Assembly: GCA_965213855.1 (NCBI GenBank)
Contig: CBDCAA010000008.1
Span: 124,001-188,000, forward strand
From: JBBROS01 sp965213855
Lineage (GTDB): Bacteria > Pseudomonadota > Alphaproteobacteria > Acetobacterales > Acetobacteraceae
Reading direction: 5' to 3'
DNA length: 64,000 bases
Part shown: positions 51,737-58,591 of the stretch, in pieces
Layout of the letters: each line of letters begins with the position of its first letter
Position numbering within the stretch: position 1 is the stretch's first letter
The notes under the pieces: model-generated
What the model saw: the letters and a program-made list of their open reading frames with translations, nothing else
Told to the model about the DNA's origin: nothing
Database searches by the model: none
Position numbers and translations under genes: made by a program

Positions 51737-52830
51737 GGAATCCGGAGACCGACCTCTGTCCGCACGACAGGGCCGGTGCCGCCGAACGCGGCAACATGAC
51801 GATCCTCCGCGTCTTTGCCGTCGGCCTCGTCATCTATGGCAACGGGCTCCTGCTCACCGGTGGTGCGCCCACGGCCTACTGGGGTGCGCCGACCTCGCGC
51901 ATCGGGCTCGATCTGCTGTTTGCGGTCAGCGGCTACCTGGCGCTCGACAGCTGGCTCCGGCGCCCGGGCGTGCGCGGCTTCGCCATGCGCCGGGCGGTTC
52001 GGCTCTTGCCGGCGCTGGTCGTGTGCGTCGGCGCCACCATTGCGGTCGTGGGGCCCTTGGCCACCAGCTTGGGGCTCCGTGGTTACGTGCTGAATGGCTT
52101 GACCCTGCGTTACCTGGCGAACATCGTGCTGATCCCGAGCCTCTGGCTGCCCGGGGTGTTCGTGGGCCAGCAATGGTCCGGCACGGTGAACCCGATGCTC
52201 TGGACACTGGGCGCCGGCGTGGCGCTGTGGGCGGTCATCCCGCTGTCCGGCATAGTGCGCTTCCGGGCGGCCGCGCTTGTGGCGCTCGCGGCCTGCTGCA
52301 TGGCGGCGGTGCTCGTGTTCGGTGCCGGGCCGACCAGCCATCCGCTGCGTGACCGTCTGTTCGACATCGCGCTGGAAGCGCCGTTCTTCCTGCTTGCCGC
52401 CTGCTACCGGCAGATAGAGGTGCGCTGGCCGGGCCTGTGGCGGGCCGACCTCGCCCTGGTCCTGTTCGCGGCCAACTGGATGTGCGCAACCTGGCTGGGC
52501 GCCGAGGATCTGACGCTCGAATGGGTCACCTTGCCGTATATGGCCATCGCGTTCGGCCGACTTACGGCGCCCGTACTGGGCCGGGCCGGGCGGTTCGGCA
52601 ATCCGTCCTACGGGTTATTCCTGTACGCGTTCCCGTTGCAGCAGTTGATCGTCGCCCGGGCGCCCGGGCTGACCTATCCGGTGGCCGCCTGTGCCGCCCT
52701 GTCCTTGGCGGCAGGCTACCTGTCCTGGCATTGCGTGGAGTGGCCCGCGATCCGCCTGATGCGGCGCCTGCGCGCCGGGCAGCGCTTCGCCGAGCCCGAT
52801 CCACGGACCGCGGTGGCGAGCCCGCCATGA
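51733..52830 (+). CDS. Acyltransferase 3 family protein lacking the conserved histidine
   Basis: 365 residues with about ten helices, clearly homologous to the following gene: TILRVFAVGLVIYGNGLLL, GLDLLFAVSGYLALDSWLRR and MRRAVRLLPALVV align with it. In the first helix the usual VVxxH is VIYGNG, so the catalytic His and a second His are replaced by Tyr35 and Asn37. It may have lost acyl transfer and act as a partner, or transport acyl donor. The start is the GTG overlapping the previous stop (GTGA). Its own stop overlaps the ATG of its paralogue. Confidence 0.82.
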   Translation: MRNPETDLCPHDRAGAAERGNMTILRVFAVGLVIYGNGLLLTGGAPTAYWGAPTSRIGLDLLFAVSGYLALDSWLRRPGVRGFAMRRAVRLLPALVVCVGATIAVVGPLATSLGLRGYVLNGLTLRYLANIVLIPSLWLPGVFVGQQWSGTVNPMLWTLGAGVALWAVIPLSGIVRFRAAALVALAACCMAAVLVFGAGPTSHPLRDRLFDIALEAPFFLLAACYRQIEVRWPGLWRADLALVLFAANWMCATWLGAEDLTLEWVTLPYMAIAFGRLTAPVLGRAGRFGNPSYGLFLYAFPLQQLIVARAPGLTYPVAACAALSLAAGYLSWHCVEWPAIRLMRRLRAGQRFAEPDPRTAVASPP

Positions 52831-53939
52831 GCGGCGGCCGCGCCAACAACTTCGATTTCCTGCGGATCGTCGCGGCGCTGATGGTCGTGCACGGCCATGG
52901 CTGGGCGTTGACCGGCGGGGTCCCGCCCGGCCTGTGGGGGGTGCCGTTCGCCCGCGTGGGCGTGGACATCTTCTTCAGTATCAGCGGGTTCCTCGTCACC
53001 CGCAGTTGGGAGCGCACGCCAGACCTCGGCGCCTTCGCGCGCAAGCGGGCGCGGCGCATCCTTCCGGGCCTGATCGCCTGCGTCCTGCTCACCATCCTCG
53101 TCCTCGGCCCTCTCGCGACCCGCCTGACGGCCGCCGACTACTTCGCGTCCGGCGCGACATGGCGCTACCTCGCGAACATCGCCCTCTATAGCCAGCTCTA
53201 CCTCCCCGGCGTGTTCGAGGGGCTGCAGGACGGGGGCGCCGTCAACGGCTCGCTGTGGAGCCTGCTGCCCGAGGTCGCTTGCTACGTCAGCGTACCGGTG
53301 CTGGCCTATCTCGGCGCCGGGTCGCTCGTGCGGCGGGAGGCCTTGCTTGCCGCGGGGGCGCTGTTCTTCGGTTGTTTGGGCGTCTATTTGTTCGAGTTCC
53401 ATACCGGTCCGAGCCTCGTCGCCTACTCCGTCGACCTGCGTTACTGTTTCGTGGAGGTGCCGTTCTTCCTGGTCGGTTCGCTGTTCGCGCTCGCCGGGCC
53501 GCGGGCCAGCCTGCTCGGCCGGGCGGATCTTTGCCTTCTCGCGTTCTTGCTGAACTACGGGGTTTCGGGCTGGGTGGGCCAGTGGAGCCTGCCGCTGCAA
53601 TGGCTCACGACCCCTTACATGGTCATCAGCATGGGGCTGATGTCGCTGCCGCTGCTGCGGGAGGCCGGGCGGTTCGGCGACGTGTCGTTCGGCCTATACC
53701 TGTATGCGTTTCCCATCCAGCAGCTGGTGGTGCAGTTCTTTCCCGACGCGCGCTATCCGATCCTCGACTGCGTCGGGCTGACCACGGTGGCTGCGTTCCT
53801 GTCGTGGCACCTGGTGGAGAAATGGCCGCTGGCCCGCCGCCCTGGCGCGGCAGCGATCACGGGACGACCGTCAGTGGCTGGCGCCCCGGGGACGCCAGCC
53901 GTGCCGGCCGCGGCAGCGACCGACGGGGCGCAGGTGTAG
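52827..53939 (+). CDS. Acyltransferase 3 family membrane O-acyltransferase
   Basis: 370 residues. The N-terminus has FDFLRIVAALMVVHGHGWAL with His22 and His24, then ARVGVDIFFSISGFLVTRSWERT and FARKRARRILPGLIACVL, the canonical blocks. Late segments GRFGDVSFGLYLYAFPIQQLV and SWHLVEKWPLAR are as expected. It is the last gene of the five-gene plus-strand set (two GT-C-like, GtrB-like, two acyltransferases), coupled to the His-less paralogue by ATGA. The stop lies 9 bases from the convergent transporter gene. It likely adds acyl groups to the polysaccharide in the periplasm. Confidence 0.9.
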   Translation: MSGGRANNFDFLRIVAALMVVHGHGWALTGGVPPGLWGVPFARVGVDIFFSISGFLVTRSWERTPDLGAFARKRARRILPGLIACVLLTILVLGPLATRLTAADYFASGATWRYLANIALYSQLYLPGVFEGLQDGGAVNGSLWSLLPEVACYVSVPVLAYLGAGSLVRREALLAAGALFFGCLGVYLFEFHTGPSLVAYSVDLRYCFVEVPFFLVGSLFALAGPRASLLGRADLCLLAFLLNYGVSGWVGQWSLPLQWLTTPYMVISMGLMSLPLLREAGRFGDVSFGLYLYAFPIQQLVVQFFPDARYPILDCVGLTTVAAFLSWHLVEKWPLARRPGAAAITGRPSVAGAPGTPAVPAAAATDGAQV

Positions 53940-53947
53940 GCGAACGG

Positions 53948-55348
53948 CTACGTCATCCCGGCGGCCAGGGTTTGGGCGCGGGTGCGGTCGTATTCGAGCT
54001 TGTCGACCGGCATTGCGGCGCGGTGGCCGAGGTCGTGGATGTGCATGCGGTAGGTCTCGCGGGCACTCAGCGCGGCGATGGCCGAGATGACCGTGATGCC
54101 GAGCGTGATCGCGCCGATCGTCACGGGGATGTTCGCCGCACCGGGCGGGGCCACGATCGCGAACAGCGCCGGCAGCAGCGCCGTGATGGTGGTGCCGACG
54201 TTCTGCGAGATCGCCATCGCCGTGACCCGCACCCTCGTCTGGAACAGCTCCGGGTAGAAGGACGGGAACACGGCGTTGTAGCCCTGGTAGACGATGCCCC
54301 ACATCAACACCGACATCGCGATCGCAAGCGGCACGCTGGCGATGCTGATCGCATAGAGGTAGCCGAACGACAGCAGCCCCGACAGCAGCGCGCCGACGAT
54401 GATGGGCGGCCGGCGGCCGATCCGGTCCGACAGGCTGCCGACGAACGGGATCACGAGCACGGCCACGATGTTGCCGATGACGGGGATCCACAGGTACACG
54501 TCGGTCTGGAACTTGATCCCGTAGGCCGGCTGCACTGCGTAGGCGGCGCCAAACACGGTGGTCACGACCGGGATCACGTTCATCAGCGCCATGCACACCA
54601 CGCGCAGCATGTCGTCCCAGCTCAGCCGGAACGCTTCGGGGATGGGCGCGCGCGGAACGCCGCCTTGCGCGCCCTCCGCGGCGAAGGCCGGCGTCTCATC
54701 GACCTCGCGCCGGATGATGTAGCCGGCCAGGATCACGAGTGCGCTCAGCAGGAACGGGATGCGCCAGCCCCAATCCATGAACTGCTCGCGCGGCATCAGC
54801 CGGGCAAGCGGGATGAACACGGCGGCGGCCAGGATCTGCCCGGCCTGCACGCCCTGCAGCGTGAACGACGACAGGAACCCGCGGCGCCCGAACGGCGCGT
54901 GCTCGAGGATCATCGACGACGACCCGGAGATTTCGCCGGCCACCGCGAACCCTTGCACCAGCCGCAGCAGCACCAGCAGGACCGGCGCCAGCACGCCCAC
55001 CTGCGCATAGGTCGGCAGCACGCCGACGAGCATCGTCGAGCCGCCCATCATGAACATGCACACCAGCAGCACCTGCTTGCGGCCATGCGTGTCGCCGAGG
55101 TGGCCGAGCACGAAGGCGCCGATCGGGCGGGCGACGTAGCCGACGCCATAGGTGGCGAGCGAGGCGATGATGGCCGTCGTCGGGTCGGCCGAGGGGAAGA
55201 ACAGCTGCGGGAACACCAGCGAGGCGGCGGTCGCGTAGATGAAGAAGTCGTAGTATTCCAGGGCGGAGCCGATCCAGCCGCTCGCGGCGGCTTTCTTCGG
55301 TTGCCGATTGCCGTGCGGCTCGGCCGCTCCGGGCGTCGTGAAGCTCAT
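53948..55348 (-). CDS. MFS transporter, MHS family (shikimate/quinate-type)
   Basis: 466 residues, about 12 helices. SGWIGSALEYYDFFIYATAASLVF and IGAFVLGHLGDTHGRKQVLL are the MHS signature and MFS motif A; LVQGFAVAGEISGSSSMILEHAP follows helix 4. It is the final gene of the quinate/shikimate operon, 108 bases after the AroE-like gene, so it most likely imports quinate, shikimate or protocatechuate with protons. This substrate range is inferred from context. Confidence 0.9.
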   Translation of the reverse strand: MSFTTPGAAEPHGNRQPKKAAASGWIGSALEYYDFFIYATAASLVFPQLFFPSADPTTAIIASLATYGVGYVARPIGAFVLGHLGDTHGRKQVLLVCMFMMGGSTMLVGVLPTYAQVGVLAPVLLVLLRLVQGFAVAGEISGSSSMILEHAPFGRRGFLSSFTLQGVQAGQILAAAVFIPLARLMPREQFMDWGWRIPFLLSALVILAGYIIRREVDETPAFAAEGAQGGVPRAPIPEAFRLSWDDMLRVVCMALMNVIPVVTTVFGAAYAVQPAYGIKFQTDVYLWIPVIGNIVAVLVIPFVGSLSDRIGRRPPIIVGALLSGLLSFGYLYAISIASVPLAIAMSVLMWGIVYQGYNAVFPSFYPELFQTRVRVTAMAISQNVGTTITALLPALFAIVAPPGAANIPVTIGAITLGITVISAIAALSARETYRMHIHDLGHRAAMPVDKLEYDRTRAQTLAAGMT

Positions 55349-55456
55349 CGTTTCCTCCGTCTTTTGTTTCTTGCGCCAAGTAGCCGCCGAGCGACGTTCA
55401 CTGGGCGTTACTTCAGGTCCCCGATGCCAGCCCCGGCGACCGTCATCAAGCCGTAA

Positions 55457-56290
55457 TCAGTATTGCAACCTCGCCGTCGCGCGCAACTCGTCCGCGGTGC
55501 TGGAGCCGAAGCCGAAGAATTCGAGGTAGGCGGGGATCATCTCGAACAGCATGTCCGCGCCCACCTGCACGCGGCAGCCCTTCGCCCGTGCCGCTTGCAG
55601 CAGCGGCGTGTATTCCTCGGTCATCACCACCTCGCCCACGAAGGCGTCCGCCGCCACGCGGTCGACGTCCACGGGCAGCGGATCGCCGGGCTTCATGCCC
55701 ATCGGCGTCGCGTTCACCACGATCGCGTGCCCGGCCGGGTCGCGGGAGCCGGTTCGGACCTCGAGCGCCGGGTAGTGCGCGCGCAGCCGGCCCGCCAGCG
55801 CCTCGGCGGCGTCTGCGTTCATGTCGAACAGGCTGATGCCTTGCAGCCCTGCAAACGCCAGCGAGGCGGCGATGGCCGATCCCACGCCGCCGGCGCCCAC
55901 CACCAGCGCCCGTGCGCCCGCGACCGTCTGGCCCTTGCGCTCGACGCCGCGCACGAAGCCGGCGCCGTCGAACATGTCGCCGAGCAGCGACCCATCGTCC
56001 CGCTTCAGCACCGCGTTGCAGGACCCGGCGATCGCCGCCGTGACCGTTACCTCGTCCAGCAGCCCTATCACCGTCAGCTTGTGCGGCATCGTGATCAGCG
56101 CGCCATGCAGCGTCGTGATCCGGAACAGGGCGGGGAACACCGTCGCGAAATCCTCCGCCCGCACGCCCAGCGGCGTCACGATGGCGTCGATGCCCTTGGC
56201 CTCGAACCACGGGTTGTAGATCATCGGTGCCTTGAACGACCCGGTCGGGTAGCCGATGTGGGCGATCACCTTGCCCTTCCCGGTGATCAC
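55457..56290 (-). CDS. Shikimate/quinate dehydrogenase (AroE-like, NAD-type)
   Basis: 277 residues. The substrate domain has HIGYPTGSFKAPMIYN in place of the classical SxS motif, and the catalytic Lys in TMPHKLTVIGLL. GDMFDGAGFVRGV supplies the Asp. The Rossmann domain has ALVVGAGGVGSAIAASLA and LFDMNADAAEAL, where the Asp after strand 2 suggests NAD rather than NADP. Together with type II dehydroquinase and dehydroshikimate dehydratase, it would oxidise quinate or shikimate in catabolism rather than make aromatic amino acids. The start is a GTG overlapping the BKACE stop (GTGA). Confidence 0.85.
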   Translation of the reverse strand: MITGKGKVIAHIGYPTGSFKAPMIYNPWFEAKGIDAIVTPLGVRAEDFATVFPALFRITTLHGALITMPHKLTVIGLLDEVTVTAAIAGSCNAVLKRDDGSLLGDMFDGAGFVRGVERKGQTVAGARALVVGAGGVGSAIAASLAFAGLQGISLFDMNADAAEALAGRLRAHYPALEVRTGSRDPAGHAIVVNATPMGMKPGDPLPVDVDRVAADAFVGEVVMTEEYTPLLQAARAKGCRVQVGADMLFEMIPAYLEFFGFGSSTADELRATARLQY

Positions 56291-57114
56291 GCCGGCAGGC
56301 CCAGCGCCGCCCGCGCCTCCGCGCAGGTCGCCGGCCGCGCGCCATGCCGCCCGATCGCCGCGGCGGCGTGCTGCACCAACTCCGCATTGCTTGCCGCGAG
56401 CCGGTCGCGGCCGAGGCGGACGTTGTCCTCCAGCCCCGTCCGCACGCCGTCGCCGCCGCGGGCCAGGACCCACTCCATGACCCGCGCCTGGTTCACGCCG
56501 ATGCCGGCCGCCGTCCAGGTCGCGTGCGGCAGTTGCCGCCGGATCTCGCCCAGCATGAGGTCGAGCAGGTGCTCCTCGGCCGGCAGCGCGTTCTTGACGC
56601 CCATGACGACCTGGACGTGCGGCCGCTCGTCCATGAGGCCGGCGTCGACCAGGCGCCGGGCGCCGTGGATGTGGCTGAGGTCGAACAGCTCGATCTCCGG
56701 CCGCACGTGGTTGGACTGCATCTTGGATGCGAGGTCCGAGACGAGGCTTGCGCCGTTCTCGTAGACGATCGTGGGGAAGTTCACCGAACCAGTCGAGAGC
56801 GAGGCCATGTCCGGCTTCAGCTCCAGCGCGTTGCCGCGGGCGGCCGGGTCGCGGCCGCGGCCGCCGGTGGAGAACTGCACGATCATGCCGGGACAGTGGC
56901 GGCGCACGCCGTCCTGCACCTGTGCGAACAGGGCCGGGTCGCTCGACGGGCTCTCGTCGGGGTTGCGGACGTGGATGTGCACCAGGCTGGCGCCAGCCTC
57001 GAACGCGGCGTGCGTGCTCTCCACCTGCTCGGCCGGCGTGGTGGGCACGGCCGGGTTGTCCTTCTTGCGCGGGACCGACCCGGTGATGGCGACGGCGATG
57101 ACGACTGGGTTCAT
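56287..57114 (-). CDS. BKACE-family beta-keto acid cleavage enzyme (DUF849)
   Basis: 275 residues, one TIM barrel. VVIAVAITGSVPRKKDNPAVPTT is the typical N-terminus, and ASLVHIHVRNPDESPS carries the metal-binding His pair of the family. FSTGGRGRD, SLSTGSVNF, and near the end RTGLEDNVRLGRDRLA with the conserved Glu match 3-keto-5-aminohexanoate cleavage enzyme relatives. They react a beta-keto acid with acetyl-CoA to give acetoacetate and a new acyl-CoA. In this operon the candidate substrate is beta-ketoadipate, giving succinyl-CoA; this is inference. ATG at 57114 has GGGGG 5 bases before it. Confidence 0.88.
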   Translation of the reverse strand: MNPVVIAVAITGSVPRKKDNPAVPTTPAEQVESTHAAFEAGASLVHIHVRNPDESPSSDPALFAQVQDGVRRHCPGMIVQFSTGGRGRDPAARGNALELKPDMASLSTGSVNFPTIVYENGASLVSDLASKMQSNHVRPEIELFDLSHIHGARRLVDAGLMDERPHVQVVMGVKNALPAEEHLLDLMLGEIRRQLPHATWTAAGIGVNQARVMEWVLARGGDGVRTGLEDNVRLGRDRLAASNAELVQHAAAAIGRHGARPATCAEARAALGLPA

Positions 57115-57123
57115 GGGCACCCC

Positions 57124-57777
57124 CTACACATCGAAGAAGACGGTTTCATCGGCGCCCTGCAGGCGGATGTCGAAGACGTAGGCCGTGGTGCCGCCGCGGT
57201 CCTGCCGCTCGGCGATCAGCGTCTTGCGGCGGGAGGGTTCGATCATGGACAGCACCGGGTCGGCGGCGTTCGCGGCGGCCTCGTCGCTGAAATACAGCCG
57301 CGTCGACAGGCCGATGTTGATGCCTCGCGAGATCAGCCAGACGCTGACGTGGGGCGCCATCGGGCGGCCGTGCCGGCCCGGCACCGAACCGGGCTTCACC
57401 GTTTCGAACGCGAACAGCCCGGTCTCGAAGTCGGTCCCGGCCCGGCCCCAGCCGCGGAAGCCGCCCTCGCCCGATCCCTGCCGCGGGTCGGCCGGGGAGG
57501 CGTGGCGCCCCTCGGCGTCCGCCTGCCAGATTTCCAGCAGCACGTCGCGGCAGGGGTCGCCGAGCCCGTCGAACACCCGGCCCTCGATGCGGATGCGCTC
57601 GCCGCGTGTGTCCGCGCCGGCCATCACGTGGCCGAACGGGTTGTCGAAGATGTGGAACCCGGCCTGGTGCGGGATCAGCCCGATGTGCACATACGGCCCC
57701 GCCGTTTGCGACGGGGTCTCGGGCAGGTAGCCCAGCGCATCCGGCACGAGGCTCGGCATCAGCGGCAGGTCGGCCAT
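57124..57777 (-). CDS. pcaG: Protocatechuate 3,4-dioxygenase alpha subunit
   Basis: 217 residues, normal length. YLPETPSQTAGPYVHIGLIP is the standard alpha-subunit start, with IRIEGRVFDGLGDPCRDVLLEIWQAD and HVSVWLISRGINIGLSTRLYFSDE as the core intradiol-dioxygenase beta-sandwich segments. The alpha subunit lacks the iron ligands that the beta subunit provides. With PcaH it opens the ring of protocatechuate to beta-carboxymuconate. It lies 12 bases after pcaH and 9 bases before the BKACE gene. Confidence 0.95.
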   Translation of the reverse strand: MADLPLMPSLVPDALGYLPETPSQTAGPYVHIGLIPHQAGFHIFDNPFGHVMAGADTRGERIRIEGRVFDGLGDPCRDVLLEIWQADAEGRHASPADPRQGSGEGGFRGWGRAGTDFETGLFAFETVKPGSVPGRHGRPMAPHVSVWLISRGINIGLSTRLYFSDEAAANAADPVLSMIEPSRRKTLIAERQDRGGTTAYVFDIRLQGADETVFFDV

Positions 57778-57789
57778 GGTCGCGCTCCC

Positions 57790-58518
57790 CTAATTGCCGT
57801 GCAGCTTGTTCTCGAACACCGTCGAGCGGCGTCCGCGCAGCACGATGTCGAACCGGTAGGCCAGGCTGTCGAGCGGGATGGCGTGGTTCAGGTCCAGCGG
57901 TGCCACGAGGCGTTGGCGTGCCGCCGGGTCCGGGATCGTGTTCAGGATCGCGTCGCGCGGGATCAGCGGGTCGCCCTCGAAATACATCTGCGTCACCAGG
58001 CGCTGCGCGAAGCCCGGGCCGCTGAGCGAGAAGTGGATGTGCGCCGGCCGCCAGGAGTTCACGTAATTGCGGAACGGATAGGCGCCGGGCTTGACGGTCC
58101 GGAACGCATAGTAGCCGTCTGTGTCCGTGACCATGCGGCCGCAGCCGCCGAAGTTGGGGTCGATCGGCGCGATGTAGGTGTCGTTGCGGTGGCGGTAACG
58201 GCCGCCCGCATTGGCCTGCCACACCTCGACCAGCGCGCCCGGCACCGGACGCGCGTTGCCGTCCAGCACCCGCCCGTGCACGATCGTCCGCTCGCCGATC
58301 GGCTCGCCGCCCTTGGCGTAGTTCAGGATCAGGTCGTTGTCCAAGGCGCCCAGCTCCTCGTGGCCGAACACCGGCCCGGTCACCTCCGACAGCGAGTTCT
58401 GCAGCGACCACAGCGCGAGCCGTGGCGAACGCAGGGTCGTGCTCTTGTAGTCGGGCGTGAAGGCCGGCGGCTGCTGGGTGCGGTCGCGCTGAATGAATTC
58501 GAAGGCTCTGTCCGTCAT
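57790..58518 (-). CDS. pcaH: Protocatechuate 3,4-dioxygenase beta subunit
   Basis: 242 residues. The non-haem Fe(III) ligands are in place: Tyr in GGRYRHRND, Tyr in GAYPFRN and the two His in RPAHIHFSLSG. RTIVHGRVLDGNARPVPGALVEVWQANA is the intradiol dioxygenase core signature. It catalyses intradiol cleavage of protocatechuate with PcaG. A GGAGGAG site lies 5 bases before the ATG. It sits directly downstream of the gene whose product makes protocatechuate, so the route from dehydroshikimate is continuous. Confidence 0.96.
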   Translation of the reverse strand: MTDRAFEFIQRDRTQQPPAFTPDYKSTTLRSPRLALWSLQNSLSEVTGPVFGHEELGALDNDLILNYAKGGEPIGERTIVHGRVLDGNARPVPGALVEVWQANAGGRYRHRNDTYIAPIDPNFGGCGRMVTDTDGYYAFRTVKPGAYPFRNYVNSWRPAHIHFSLSGPGFAQRLVTQMYFEGDPLIPRDAILNTIPDPAARQRLVAPLDLNHAIPLDSLAYRFDIVLRGRRSTVFENKLHGN

Positions 58519-58591
58519 GGCTGCTCCTCCCTGCCGGGCTTGGCGTGACCCGACCCCGCCTTTCTTAGCCCGCCTGTCTTATCCGCCTAGT

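Noticed and set aside
8583..53939. The polysaccharide locus as a mobile genomic island
   Set aside because: No integrase, transposase, tRNA or direct repeats flank it, and composition is mostly that of the genome, apart from one lower-GC gene.
53255..55456. A 733-codon open frame on the plus strand
   Set aside because: It covers the end of an acyltransferase gene in another frame and then the antisense strand of the MHS transporter; the product is Arg/His/Asp-rich filler.
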